From contig NW_026944384.1 in NCBI RefSeq assembly GCF_033439725.1, forward strand, positions 4,278,001 through 4,342,000: a stretch of DNA of 64,000 bases, given 5' to 3'. A program made the translations under genes and the position numbers. Shown here piece after piece: positions 21,127 to 33,588 of this stretch. Source of the DNA: Neurospora tetraspora (Eukaryota; Ascomycota; Sordariomycetes; Sordariales; Sordariaceae). The notes below the pieces were generated by a model. The model saw only the letters and a list, made by a program, of their open reading frames with translations. It made no database searches and had not been told where the DNA came from. Each line of letters begins with the position of its first letter. Within the stretch, counting starts at the first letter, position 1.

Positions 21127-23637
21127 CTATATTATCTGTGCCTTGGGTATTTCGTCAAAGACGCTCTGAATGGTGACAAACGCACCGTCACCTCCGTCCT
21201 TCCTAAGATCTTCGAGGAGGACCGTTGTTTGGGCGTAGAGGTTCTCTAACGCTGCGCGAGAAGACTTGCCGAGAGATGCTGTGAGTCACAGATTGTTAGG
21301 ATGAACAGCCGGAAGGGCGGGGAAGGAAAGCAAGGGAATTGAAACATACTCAATATGGCGGAGTTCAACTCCTCGGCCACAGCAACGCGCCCCTTTCGAT
21401 CCAGGAGATGCGCGACCTCCTTCACTTCAAGAGGATTCGGGTACGCCATCAGCGCAAATATTTCCCTGAGATGCTTGGTGACTTCGTGGCTTGGGTCATT
21501 CTTGAACTCGTCCAGCAGCTCTTGGCCGTATTCCAGCGCATCCTGACATAGCTCGCTCACGCCGGCAGCGCTCATCGCCATGGTTTCGTCCTCGGGGTTG
21601 CCTGTCCTCTGCGAGTACTCCTCGGTACCATCCTCTCCGGTGTCCATCATCTCTTCTTCGCCCTCCGTCATCATTTCGTCCTCCCCGCCGCCTGGATGCT
21701 GATTGTATGTCCGTTGCGTGTCATTCCCAGGATGGGGTCGAGCCTGAGAGGTGCTCTTAGCCTTCACTCCGGCCTCTTGTAGTGAACGGTTCATTTCCGC
21801 CTCCCTTCGGATCATCTCGATGAACTTGCGACAGCGTAGCCGGAAGTAGACCTGTCCATTCTCTTCCAACACCTTGGGGTAGAATTGATTGGTGTAGCTG
21901 AGAGCCTGGTCGATGTCGCCTTCGAGGATGGCACGGCGAATTTGTTGCCTGTTATTTGCATCTTCATCATCCTTGATATTGACGCCCTCAACCGGAACGT
22001 CGGCGTCCATGTTGAGAGCCTGCTTTTCCATGTGTATCTCTTCGGCAAACGCGCGGGCAGTTCCCACATAACCATCGTGTTGAAGGAATTGCAAAACCTT
22101 TTGAAGTAGTTAGTCTTGAAGTACCATGTGACTGAGGCCCAATCAAACTTACAAGTTGCTGAATGAGCTCAGTATCGTTTAGAGGAGGCGCGAGGTTAGC
22201 AGTATCCGTGCTTCTTATCTTGTCTGCGACCATCTTTTGTTGTTTCTGCATAAAATCTCGTTAATGTCACATCAGGATCGCGTGGACAATGCATTAGGGT
22301 AGCCTCACCTTCATGTAACCGTCGATGTCGAACTGGAAGGGAACTTGACCAAAATTAACCCAGATGTGATCCCCAGGCCTTTTCAGCCCCACGGCAGGAT
22401 AGAAATTCTTGGTAGTATCTTTAAAGATTGGGTCCTTAAACGCGATCCCTACACACACCACATGTTAGTCATCACCACACAGCCCAATCTTGCGGTCAAG
22501 CATACCTAGTTCGTCGCCATTTTTCGTGAACAAGACCTGATTTGTCCGAAAGTTCACTAGGCAGCCCACTGTGTCGCCGGCGCCGTACATTGGGCCGTAT
22601 GATCTGCCCGAATTGCTCCCCGAGGCGAAGATTTTTCCGTCGTTGCCATGATAGGCCCAAGACTCCCCCTCCCAGCCCGGGAACCTCGACAAGGATGCCT
22701 TTCGAGTTTCGAACCCGATAGCGATGATATTTCTATGCGGACACGGTCAAGTTAGCGTCGGTTCACCCGGCTTAGCAAACTGGAGGCCAAAGAGACGTCA
22801 ACGCCCAAGTGAAACCTACTCTTCTCGCTTCTTGTTGAGTACCATGATCTCAAAGTAGTATACACCACACTGCGTGGGCATAGGGTTATCCGCTCGTATC
22901 GCGCCGGCTTCGTGTTCTGACCCCTTTGAGCCTGTGTATTTTACTTCGTAACCATCGCCAAACACCTCCACAGTATGGTCCTTGTCGTCACTGTTCCATC
23001 GAGTGGGGAGCGGGCTGACGACATCTTCGAATTCAGCTGATGCGGGGGGGCGCTCTATCAAATTCAACGCCACACCTCTGTGTGTGCCGGATGGGAGCTT
23101 GGTGTGAAGCGTCGCAGACCTATTTTCCGTGTTCCCCGTATTCCCGGTAAATACCGTTCCAGATGGCCCCTTGGACATGGTAATTTCTCTGTCAGCCAAG
23201 AGCTTGGCCTTGTGTTGTTCCGCGAGCTTTTCTATATAACCGGATCCTCGCAGGTACGAAGGCGAAAGGAACCCCGTCTTGCTGACACTGGCCGAGGGTC
23301 CGACTCCGCTATATGTCACATTCGGCCCCGCCAGTAACGGCTCCTTGCTCGTGAACATGTCGAAGGCGCGAGAGAATGACGGCAAGCTACCACCAGACGT
23401 CCGGTGCGAGCCGCCCCCCTCGTCCAGCCCATGAGGAGTATTCCCCGAGTGTGGGGCGCCAGCATCGAGTGAGGAGAAGGGCGCGCCGGCGTGCGAACCG
23501 GCGCCATTCCCATGGCCGCCACTGTCGGGGGATGGGTTCAGCAAGTGGGAGAAACCGGCGGATCGAACGGGACGAGAGCCATTGTTGGCCGAGGCAAAGG
23601 AAGACATCCGGCGTGGAAATGGGTTTGGGTTGGTCAT
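21127..23637 (-). CDS. vid30: SPRY-LisH-CTLH-CRA protein, Gid1/Vid30 (RanBPM) type
   Basis: Predicted exons, in transcript order, are 23637-22820, 22732-22506, 22448-22309, 22245-22153, 22097-21350 and 21278-21127 (725 residues). All joins keep frame; most introns have CTAAC or TGAC branch sites. The N-terminus (1-190) is Ser/Gly-rich and disordered. A SPRY domain covers about 225-395 (YYFEIMVLNKKREENIIAIGFETRKASLSRFPGW.., ..GIAFKDPIFKDTTKNFYPAVGLKRPGDHIWVNFG). LisH follows near 418-445 (ELIQQLVLQFLQHDGYVGTARAFAEEI), CTLH near 480-530 (GDIDQALSYTNQFYPKV..YFRLRCRKFIEMIRR), then an acidic linker and a CRA domain to the end. This is the architecture of Gid1/Vid30, the scaffold of the GID/CTLH ubiquitin ligase that degrades gluconeogenic enzymes in yeast. 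One acceptor (exon 5, AAAG) is not a canonical YAG and is the least certain join. Confidence 0.92.
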
Positions 23638-26169
23638 GGTGTGAGAGGTGTTTGAGCGACTGAGTGGGAAGGGAGGAGTGGTGTATGATGGTCGGAGTTA
23701 ACGCCGTCGATTGCTCCAGGCGACTGGTTTGGCTTGCTGTTGCCCGAGGAACCTGGCCTCCCGGAAATGGTTGATATCCGAGGAGGATCGGGCAGGAACG
23801 TGGTATGTCGCCGATCGGATGCTGTCCAAGAAAGTTCGTTGTTGTGTGGAAACTGTCTGTCTAGTACCTCTAGATGGGCTTATGCGGGTTGGCAGTAGAG
23901 GATGCTGGCTTCGGGAGCGGTTTGGACACAGACAGGTAGAGTGGGTGTGGTGTGTGCGAATGACGGAGGTGGAAGGCGATTCGTTATTGAAATTGGAGAG
24001 CACGAGCAATCCAAGGCCGCTATGTCATAATGGTCGTGCTTGGAGCTGGAACCTACCGGCACACTACCGCATTCCACGCATGCACGCACTTCTCCAGACG
24101 GCCTGACTTGGAAGTTGCTCTCCGATTTGCCAAAGTGGATATGAGTACCAGTGGTTGGGCACGTTGTAAGATATTCAAAAGTCAACCTGTTGTGATTAAA
24201 GAAGAGTCTATCGAGATGTTGAGCAATCGAAGGGATGGAAGGTTGGGCGAGCGAGCGGGTTCACGTTGTTGGCTTATCAACGGGGCCCTCGAGGTGCGCA
24301 GTCCCGCTTTCCCGCTCTATCGCAATGGAGAACCAGGGTGAGGTCAGCAGGTGCTCCCACGTCTAGACTGTGTGGGTTACCTACCTGGCACCTGCTGGGG
24401 TCATCTACCGGGACAGCGAGGCCGGCGACACATGCCTACCTACTTCCATCTCTAATTCACCTCACCTCAGCTTTGGAACAACAGTCAGTTATGAAATGAC
24501 CGGTTGGGAGTTTTCAACGTTAACATTGAGCATCGTGGATGGCGTGGTAGAGTGGCAGCAAGGGGAGCAAAGTCCCAGCGGTTACCATGACATTTCCCCA
24601 GGAATGAAGCGGGGTGAGTGATCCACCGTTGGTTAGAGATATCATTGCCGTCACTGCGCATCAAGCTGGACCTGAGCTATCCTGCTACTTGAACCTTGGA
24701 CATCTAGTCGAGTGGACAGAGAAACCATATCTGAATTTTTAGAAAGTCCATCTCAAACCTCAAGATAGTCAAGTGCTCAGGGTGGTTTAGACACCTCATG
24801 GACGGGCTTGTAACAAGTCCAAGAGGTACCTACCAGCACCCTGGTCTGAAGGTGCCGGCGGCCGGCAGTCATTGCCTGCCGTCCCAATCGGTTTCGCACC
24901 GCTTCTTGCCATCCGGATCCAACGCGAGCAGTGGCTCATCATGCCTGCAACATGTACCTTTGTACTCCAAGCTGGCAGTGATGCCGCACATGCCCATGCT
25001 TCAGGCACAAGCGAACGACATCTGATTGGTCAAGCTTCCTGGCAGACGTGAAGGCCAACAAGCAACAACACCACACCTCTGTGGTTTTATGGAACTAACT
25101 GCAGAGTCCGTACGCGAACCTTGTTTCACTTGGTCGGATCAATACCAAGAAGCCTCGTCTACCGCTTTTTCTCGTTCGATTTGGATACCCTCAAAACAGG
25201 TATAGCACCGGGTATATCTGAACCCAACAGGGGCTTCAACCAATCTGTTAGTGAGTTAATACGGGTCACAACCGATCGCAGGTTTGCCAACGTGGATCAG
25301 TTGGTTTCTTGGGAACGATCCAGTAACAGCATTGGTGGGATTGTGTTAGGCTTTGCTAGTTTTGACCTTAGCGCAGTTTGGGGGTATCCAAATCGAACGA
25401 GAAAAAGCGGTACCTCAGGTTGCCACCCTAAACCATTAATGATCAACCTGTGGGCAGTAGGATGCATAGGGTGTCAATTCGAGGGACGTTGCAACAACAG
25501 AAACTGACTGAAGATAATGTCAACTTTCTTCGGAGCGTGTCTTTGTGCCGTGTCGAGATCCCTTCAAAGAATGTAAGGACGCCACCGGATACCTTTCAAG
25601 TCACATGTATATGTATTCAATGCTTCGGTTGCGCCCAAGTTGACGAACACCGGTAATCAAGCATTCGGGGAAGGCAATGGTGTGGTAAAATCTAGCGCGA
25701 CACCGCGCAATTACTACCAGAATAATAACAGCATATACATGCTCGGGTATAGGTGCTTTCAAAGGCCTTGATGTCCTCATATTAAAGCTGTAAGACACTC
25801 GCCAGTGGAGCCCGTAAGCAACACTCGTCGTCCAGACGTGAGAATCCCCTGATACCAAAACGCCAACTCCGGGCCTCGCTGTGGCCATGTACACCTCTAA
25901 TTCACACGGAAAAAAAAACCAGCTCCCGCATCCCTGCTTACACGCCATAAACGCCAAACTGTTGCTTCCTGCCTCGGCGGGCACACGAGCTTTTGTAGGG
26001 TGATAGCTCCCCATAACCTGTTTCTTTTCCTTCCAGTGCGCGTGCTCGAATGCTTCTAACACCCAAACCCTTATTGCCCAGCCGACCATGCCCAAACTTC
26101 AACAGCAACGTTCTTTTATATAACTGAAAACTTTAAACTGCAAGCGGTGATGAAGACTCAATGCCGTGA
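23638..26169. other. 2.5-kb intergenic region containing a MITE-like element
   Basis: This interval holds the upstream region of the Gid1-like gene and the 3' flank of the Ies4-like gene. No convincing ORF. It contains the TA-flanked inverted-repeat element at 25162-25410. Confidence 0.5.
25162..25410. mobile_element. MITE-like element copy 1, 249 bp, 29-bp perfect terminal inverted repeats
   Basis: The termini at 25162-25190 and 25382-25410 are exact reverse complements, beginning CCGCTTTTTCTC. Both ends abut a TA dinucleotide (25160-25161, 25411-25412), the target duplication of Tc1/mariner-type insertion. There is no ORF, so it would be non-autonomous. Internal blocks 25231-25267, 25305-25335 and 25345-25375 recur in the copy at 55056, the last one in opposite orientation. 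It is shorter than the roughly 400 bp usually needed for RIP in Neurospora and shows no obvious heavy C-to-T mutation. Confidence 0.88.
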
Positions 26170-27101
26170 TTATACGGCAATGGCTGTCGGTGCTGATGCA
26201 GGTGCTGGTGCCGGTGTCGGTCCCGGTGACGGCGCGGCTGAGTTGGCGGCGGCAAAGCTGGGGGCATTCTGCATCTCGACATCCACCCCATTGTTGCTTG
26301 GCTCGCTCTTGACTTGGGCGTTCTGTCCCATTGGGATGTTCTCCTTGCTGCTACCTTCGGCGGATGCTGAAACAGGAGTGGGTTCCTCTGCCGTTGGTTC
26401 CGGCCGTGGCTTAGGCGGTGCGGTCCAGCGTGGAATCTCCCAAACAACACCGGTGAAGCTCTTGAGGGTAAATCCACCTCTGGTCCACTTCCGGCAAGGC
26501 TTGCCAGACCGATCAAGAGCTCGGAGACCGGCGTTGATAGCGCCCATGTTAGCCTTGGGTCCAAGTTTGTGCGCAGCCAAGCCGCCTCGGCCGCCCTCGA
26601 TGGTACCGTCTTCTCTGTATGCTTGTTAGTTTTCACCTGTATGGGAAAACATGCAGAAGGGAAGAGCACTTACAGCCTTTGCTTCTTCTTGGGACCCGGC
26701 TTGCTCCGAACCTTGGCCTCACCATTGCCATTCACGCCAGCACCTGCCGCCCGCTTAACACCCTTCTTCTTCAGTCCATCAATCGGTGGGCCCATGGGGC
26801 CAGACTGCGGCGCCGGGGTACCGGCTGCGGGAGTGTTTGCGTTTGAGTCGGACGCATTCTCAGCGGCCGAATTCGTGACGGCAGGGATGACGGTCGAGTC
26901 GGCAGGTGAACCGTTGGTCTCTTTGACAAGTGGCGTATCCTCTTTGATGTAACCAGGGTCGACAATAGCGCGTAGGTTCTTTGGTGTCACGGCGAGGGTG
27001 ACAACTTTGGACGACGCGCCATTAGAGCTCACGGAGACGCCAACCCCGTTCGACTTTCGTCGGTCTTTGGGAGTGGCGTTGTTCTTGACAGGAGGAGCCA
27101 T
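26170..27101 (-). CDS. INO80 chromatin-remodelling complex subunit Ies4-like
   Basis: Two exons, 27101-26674 and 26614-26170, give 290 residues. The intron has donor GTAAGT, branch AAACTAAC and acceptor ATACAG. The N-terminal half is disordered and basic to Ala/Pro-rich, with a Lys-rich patch (LKKKGVKRAAGAGVNGNGEAKVRSKPGPKKKQR) that may act as a nuclear localisation signal. The conserved core (about residues 145-205) reads GTIEGGRGGLAAHKLGPKANMGAINAGLRALDRSGKPCRKWTRGGFTLKSFTGVVWEIPRW. That pattern is what I associate with the fungal Ies4 family (Pfam INO80_Ies4). The tail is acidic, then Pro/Ala-rich. The assignment rests on recognition of this motif without a search. Ies4 is a small non-catalytic INO80 subunit that is phosphorylated in the yeast DNA-damage checkpoint. 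The ATG at 27101 follows a CT-rich leader. Confidence 0.75.
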
Positions 27102-29467
27102 TGCTCAAGAGTTGTTTGGCGTAAGGGTGAGGTCGTGAAAATAATCTGACGGCTGATTGATGGGTAGACGTAGACAGACGGTCGAGGGTTGGTTGTTGCG
27201 GCAAGCGACAATGATGTAGGAAAGAAAAGCCGGCTCGTCGGCGAGGTGGAGGAAATAGATTTATTGTTGGTGCCTTGGCCCAGGTTCGCGGTTCGGGAAT
27301 TGGGCGATCCACTGGTTGGACGGTGACGGGGCACACACACAACCTGGAATGGAGTGGTTGATGGGGTGGCAGCTGGCTCTTGGGCGCTGACGCGGAGGGA
27401 GCAAGCAGCGTCGGTCTTGTCTCCCGGCCTAGGCGCTGGAGTTTTGGCGTCGCACTTTTATTTCGCGGCGGCGTTGCGCGAGATGGTGTTGATGACTAGA
27501 TGCGATGGAAACGTCGGGGAGGATGCGGTGGTGGTGAGCATCTGTGTGGGTGGTGTAATGAAAGAGGAGACCAAGAATGAACATGGTCTGGAAAAGTTTG
27601 GTCACCCAGCAGCCTTGAGGCGGCGGGCGTCCACCTGTTTTGCCTTCATGCTGGCAAAGAACATAGGTGTCGGGGAGTCCATGAGATCCAACGAGCGCTA
27701 CTCCAAAGTACGGCAAGGGCAAAAACAGAGGTCGGTTACCCATCCACATCCACGTGCACTCCTACAACCCCAACCCTAAGTAGCCTTGTACCCCGAGTCT
27801 TGGCGCAATCCCTGAATCCGACGACCCGCACACAGCCCGTCCCGTCACCACCGTCCAGGCCCGCCGCCATCGCCAATCGCGACGTGCCCCCTATTTGTAA
27901 TGACAGGAAACATGGACTACAACAAGGGATTTACAAGCGCATTTTGCTACTATAGTTACATGTGGTTATTAAGGTCACTTGGGGTGCTAATAAGTATCAT
28001 AATGAAGGAGCGGTGTTGCAGCGTTTGCCATGAACTGTGCACTGCATGGCGAGTCGTTGCTGACGATTTTGGCTGCAACAGTCAGGTTTGGTTCCATTCA
28101 GGTTGCGTGTGAATTGCAGTTCTGTTTCTCCGTTCTTGGCTCCATTTTGTGATCCGATGGAGGGAATGAACCGGAAGCCCTGCCCTGCGTCGGATTCAGG
28201 ATCACCTCGAGTCAAGAGGGATCCCCGATCCAGTCCCAAATGTAATGAAGCTTCCAAGTTCCTTTTTCCAGGCCTCGGTCCCGTCGTTTTCGGGTGTCTT
28301 CACTTGGTCATCATCATCACCATCTTCGTCGTCGTCCACACCTCCTCGCGTTTACCACAACTTATCCAAGATACCAAACAACCACGAAGTGGACAGTCCA
28401 AAAAATCGGGTTCTGGGCGGCGTGAAGATAGCCCCATCCCTTTCTTTTTCTCCCCGCGACAAGTTTGATGGTGTCGAGGCAATTGGTTCCGTTGGTTGAT
28501 TGAGACATTCCAGTTGTTCGGTTACGCCCAAATGCGACGGCGGAGACGTGGATAGGATGCGTAGCCAACCTCTGTTTTGCTCTTCCGTGCTCAAGAGCAG
28601 CCAGGACGAACGAATGGCGAAACAAACTCGGAGAGCGGAGGCAGCGGCGGCACGGACTGGCCAGCTGGAGATGACCATCCTGGCGCCAAAGAAAACCGTG
28701 AATGCGTGATGCCACCGATTGCGCACAGGAGTGATCATTGTTCCAACAAAATGGAAACCTGATCGACCTAACCGATGGGCCTGATCTCATCATCATCCCC
28801 GTCACCACACAGGCTCCCAAGGTTTGGCTGAAGCACCTGGTCCAACGTCTCGTTGCTCACCAGCTTCTTTGCAAAGGTCAAATGATCAGCACGGGTGCCA
28901 TACGTAACATCACGGGCTCAACTTTAGATGGTTCAATTGATGCGAAATTGGTTTCGGAACCTCGGACCCCTCAGTTTCACATTCCTCTTTTAAAGTATCC
29001 GAGATTCCCAACAGGATGTTGGTCATTTAATGACACAACGCCAGACTCGGGAGAACCAAATAACTTGGATCGCCGCACATGCTATGGAGGCATTGCGTCC
29101 CCTTTCACTCAGAGTCAGCGCATGGAACTCAGGTCCAAGACAAGTTTGTCAAAGTTCATGAAAACCCCAATTATTTCCATGACTTGAAGAACTTGAGTTC
29201 ATAAGTTGCCAGATTGCTAACATGATGCTTCTGCCGATATCACTGCACGCAATGTCGGAAATGACAACAACCAACCTAACCACCACGCACGCACGTACCT
29301 GAACCACAATCCATACTGTCACCACCTTCCTTCCATCAACCACGACACCAAACTCCTTTCACTACAAAAAGAAAAGTGCCGAAAGATCACGAACACTTCT
29401 AAAAACTATCATGGCCTAAGAACAACAATAAAAAGAAAAAGCAAAATGAAAAAGAGAATTGGACAAC
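27102..29467. other. 2.4-kb intergenic region, no gene seen
   Basis: This interval holds the upstream region of the Ies4-like gene and flank of tRNA-Asn. Open frames of up to 150 codons occur on both strands but have no codon bias, splice support or family resemblance. Confidence 0.5.
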
Positions 29468-29540
29468 TCCCTCGGTAAGGATCGAACTTACAGCCTCCAG
29501 ATTAACAGTCTGACGCGCTAGCCAATTGCGCCACGAGGGA
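29468..29540 (-). tRNA. tRNA-Asn (anticodon GTT)
   Basis: Read on the minus strand this is a 73-nt cloverleaf without an intron. The acceptor stem TCCCTCG pairs with CGAGGGA, the D-arm is GGCGCAATTGGCTAGCGCG, the anticodon loop CTGTTAA gives GTT, and the T-arm contains GTTCGATCC. The CCA is not encoded, as expected. It lies between the Ies4-like and MFS genes. Confidence 0.95.
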
Positions 29541-30338
29541 ATCTTATCTGATTGATGGTTTACAGGCGGCGGATCTTGGTGTTATATGCACAGCTGCTGT
29601 CAACAATTTCAGTGCAGTGCAAATGGGTCACGATCGTGAATGAAGGACATGCATGGTATGGGTTGGTGGGTGGCTGGTGATGGCTTCATCTGCTAGATGG
29701 TACTAGGCTGTTCAAATTACTCCTGCAGCTGCCGTAAGTTGGAGAGCAACGAAGGAGCGGATTTGTCCAGTTGACTCCTAGCGAACCTTCCATGTTCGAG
29801 GAGACCGAATGCTCTTGCTCTTGAAGTTAGCCTCTCTCCGTCGTGACGGTATGTTGTACGGGTATTGTGGTCAGATCCACATGGGGGATCAACTGCAAGA
29901 AAGACGTCTTGTGATGCTGGTTGGCGAGGAGAAAGGAAAGTGTTTCCGAAGAAAAATACCGTTGCCTGTTGGGCGCCTAGGCGATATCCACGCTCGGTTC
30001 AACCAAACCCAAAGCAGCACCGGTATATGTCTTTGTCGACTTCGGAATGCGCAAGGATGAACTAGGTTGGATCGAGCTGTAAAGGTCATCCCTCTGCGGG
30101 TATATATCGCTGATTAAAAACTAGACTCATTATATACCTATTCAACGCTGAATGCTCACTGCGTATGCCATCTCCGTCTACATGTACCCAACCAAACCAT
30201 TAAAATCATGCCTTAATAACACTTCCTCCATCAGAAGCAAACGCTCGACCCTTCAATTTTTTTTGTATCCTACTCTTAATAATCAACTTGTGTGTGAGAC
30301 CATCCACACAGTAACAGGCAAAACACCAGCTTATAAGC
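29541..30338. other. Intergenic region
   Basis: This lies between tRNA-Asn and the MFS stop codon. No ORF with coding character. Confidence 0.5.
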
Positions 30339-32185
30339 TCAAGCCTTCTTGTTCAACGCCTTATCCATACTCTCCCTCCACTTGGCCGCGTTCCTCTTCA
30401 ACATCCAAATGGCCAGGTTTCCAGTAACCCACGCAAACAATCCGATCATGGTGCACAACCACCCAATCCCCATGGCGTTAATGAGCGGCTGAGCGACGAT
30501 TGTGCCCACGCACGAGAAGATGTTTCTCACAAAGTTGTTTACGGCCACACCACTGCTGCTCCGATGTGGCATGAACTCAGTCAACATGGTCGTGACAGCA
30601 CCAAAGACGAGCATAGACCCGCAGCCAAAGAAGAAGTTGGCAATACAGGGCACGATCCAATGGACACCATTGTGTGCCGTCCAACCGAACCAAATCATGG
30701 CGGCAGGATACATACTGGCAGCTAGCCAGATGTTCTCGCGCATGCGGTCCTCGGGCAGAAAGATGGGGTTGCCATCGGCATCGTAGCGGCCGGCCTTGCG
30801 GGCCTCACGCATCATAATTTTGTCGGTCCAGCGTCCACCGAAAAGCGAGGCAACGATGTAGCCGAGAGAAGAAGGTAGATAGAGCAGGCCTACGATGATG
30901 GTAGAGTAACCGTAGGGTGCTGAGTGGAAGGTTGTCTGGATAGAGATATTGAGGATGAAGAGAGCACCGAACGCGATGGCGGCAGAGTAAACAGACACTA
31001 GAACCGGAGGATACCGCAAGTAGAGGAGGACCTCGAGGGGGTCCATGATAAAGCGCTTAGTAATGGTGCCAGCGCGCTTCGAGTGTTTGGCAACAGACGA
31101 GACACGCTTGAGCTCGTTGTTCTCAGCGGGCGGCGGTGGAAGGGGCTTGCGCTTGGTGAGTGTCTCGGGCAGGGCGAAGGTGATCAGGATCAAAATGCAG
31201 CCGCCGTAGATGGCGAGGAACCACATGGTTGATCGCCACCCAAACCCCTGGGAAAGTGCTCCGCCGATGATGGGGGAGAACAGAGGGCCGATTAGGGGGC
31301 CGAGATAGAATATTCCCATGGCTCGTCCGCGCTCTGCTGGCTTCCAAATGTCGGCGATAGTGCCGGCACCGACGGCTTGTACCTAATGGTGTTTATGGGT
31401 CAGTCTTTACTTTTGCGTGCTTCAAAGCAAATGGTACGTACGGATGCTGATGCTCCTCCAGCAAGAAGGCGCATTATCACAAGCATAGCAGTATTTACGC
31501 TGACAGCGCTCATGACAGAAAAGACAACAAACAGTGTGAAAGAGGCGATGTAGATGGTCCGTCGGCCTAACGTTTCCGAGAACGACGACCACCAGAGGGG
31601 AAATATTGACATAGCCAGCATGTACAATGCGACGGCCAAGTTGGTGATAGTTGGCGATGTATGTAAGTCAGCAGCCATCTGTTCAAGAGCAGCTGTGGTA
31701 TCACTGGTTAGTTTCTAGAAATCAAAAAGCCAAGATCACTGAACATGGCGACATTACTCACGAAGAAAGATGCCACTGCCAAACGGGGCACCGGCAGCTG
31801 CGAGGGCAACAATAGCCGTGATCATCCATTTTGTCTTGTTCTTGTACTCAACAGGACGCTCAACCTCGGGAATGAAAGCGAAGCGAGCCAAGAGCCCCCT
31901 GCGATTCGACCTTGGGACAACGCAAGCCGTATGGGCCCAGGACGAAGAGAGAGTACGGTAGGGCTGAGACAGGGTGGAGTCACCACCAGGAAGAGGTCCG
32001 TCTTGCTCTGGGCCTGATTCATGACCGAAGTCGTCGACAACCTCAGGTCCGTCGGTATCAGAACCCGAAGAGGTAACTTGCTCCTTCATGTTCTTCTTCT
32101 CTTCCACACCCCCTGAGAGGGTTTCCCGTGTATCAGTGGGAGCCATTGGCCTTGGTGATTCTTTTTCTGGATGTCGTTCGTCCAT
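30339..32185 (-). CDS. Major facilitator superfamily transporter, DHA1 (QDR/Dtr1-like) drug:proton antiporter type
   Basis: Three exons, 32185-31762, 31692-31442 and 31382-30339, give 572 residues. The ATG at 32185 was chosen because the frame upstream of it has no ATG. A charged cytosolic N-terminus (about 125 residues, rich in Asp, Glu and Ser) precedes 12 predicted membrane helices with a long central loop. Motif A in the loop after helix 2 reads SFSETLGRRTIY. The stretch RLLAGGASASVQAVGAGTIADIWKPAERGRAMGIFYLGPLIGPLFSPIIGG matches the QDR/TPO branch of DHA1. Fungal relatives export polyamines, weak acids, quinidine or barbiturates at the plasma membrane; the substrate here cannot be told. 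No biosynthetic cluster flanks it. Its start is 1.4 kb from the divergent proline gene. Confidence 0.92.
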
Positions 32186-33351
32186 GGCGGTATTTGGTGG
32201 GGACACTCGAAGCCGCCAAGCAAATCCGAGTATAAGTAAAACCCGGAGACTATGACAGGGTTATAGATGGTCTCAAATGGCAGTTGTAGAATAGATTTAT
32301 GTCCTATGAAAACCTGAAAAGGAACAATGAGTATATCCACGGCAGATGGCGGAAATATATAGCTAAGATATGCCCACGTAAGAAAAATTGAAGCTAAACG
32401 GCAAGATACTCGGGAGAGTGAGATGGGAGATACCGAGACACGCCTCGAGTAGCAAAACAGGAAGATGAATAGAAGATAGAGAGAGCAGCAAAACCGCGAT
32501 GAGAAGGAGAACGAGGAAGGAGTCAGGTCACCGCAACATACCAACCTTGGTCGGCATGGAACGGGAATAGCGAAAAGGGCAGGGGCGGGTGAGCCGTTTC
32601 ATTCCACCGCACTTGCACTTGCACTTGCTCACCAACTTTTCAGTGCCCTCCTTCGGATAAGGTGCCGATGGCATCTCGATGCCAGGGTGCGTCTTCCAGA
32701 ACGAAACACAGAGGGTAAAGGTCAGTTCTAGCGCCCACGAACATCCACCGTCGACATGGATCCATCATGAAGCTTAAAAAGGATGAACTGCTTCGAAGTT
32801 CGAACAAGCTTCCGAAGGCCGTCCACAGCAGACGCCGGTAGTTAACGGGGACGACTTCGGGCATATGCAAGTGGTTTTCCGTTGCGCATGATGGCATATC
32901 GTACCAACAAGGGCGACACGACGTTGGGTTTTGGGAATGATGCATCGTGGGATTTCCCCTTGCTCGTTTTGGGCGGTGTTCATGTGCTCATGTGCTCTTG
33001 CTCGCACGAGCCGCTCTGAGCCGCTAAAAACGAGCAGGCGGCAGAACGGCCCGATGGGCGGTGGGAAACGTTTCTTATTGGTTCCCACTGGTTCCCGCTT
33101 CCGACTTCCGGAGCCAGCCCGCTCCCGCTCGGGTCTTCGGCACTCAATGCACTATCCGATGGCATAACCCACTGAACGGCGCCTGGACGGAACGGTTACG
33201 GGGCCACTGCAGCACGAGTACAGGCACCCTTGGCGTTGACGGAATTCCCCCGTTGCACGGCTCCGTAGCGAGACCTCTCACGGTACGTCGACCGGCACGG
33301 ATACCGAGGACACGGGCTACAGGGCAAAGAGGCCAAGAAGTTCCAGAACTT

Positions 33352-33358
33352 TGACTCA
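33352..33358 (+). promoter_or_regulatory. CPC-1/Gcn4 binding site upstream of pro-3
   Basis: This is an exact TGACTCA heptamer, the consensus of Gcn4 and its Neurospora homologue CPC-1, 231 bp before the pro-3 ATG. Position and downstream function (amino-acid biosynthesis) fit cross-pathway control. A seven-base match alone is weak evidence. Confidence 0.55.
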
Positions 33359-33465
33359 CCCCGAACATCTGGATCCCCGTAACAACTCTGTTACATACCC
33401 CGTAGAGGTACCCGGAACATCACCCGCCGCAACGGTACAGTACATTGTCATTACTCCCCCGTCTC

Positions 33466-33470
33466 TATAA
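33466..33470 (+). promoter_or_regulatory. TATA-like element of pro-3
   Basis: TATAA within GTCTCTATAAGTC lies about 120 bp before the start codon and downstream of the CPC-1-type site. Confidence 0.45.
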
Positions 33471-33588
33471 GTCAAACTCCACTTTTGGCCTCAAGTGAGT
33501 TACTCAAAGTGAGTTACATCCAGCATCACCAACCTTCAAGGTCTCATATAGAGGTGGCTAATCAATTCACACACAAGGAAGCACAAAA

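Larger units (their letters stand above)
32186..33588. other. Divergent intergenic region (MFS / pro-3)
   Basis: This 1.4-kb spacer contains a GCACTT hexamer repeat around 32608-32629. On the pro-3 side it holds a Gcn4/CPC-1-type site at 33352 and a TATA-like element at 33466. No gene seen. Confidence 0.55.

Noticed and set aside
27354-27779. Open frame of 141 codons upstream of the Ies4-like gene
   Set aside because: No recognisable motif, and codon choice does not match neighbouring genes.
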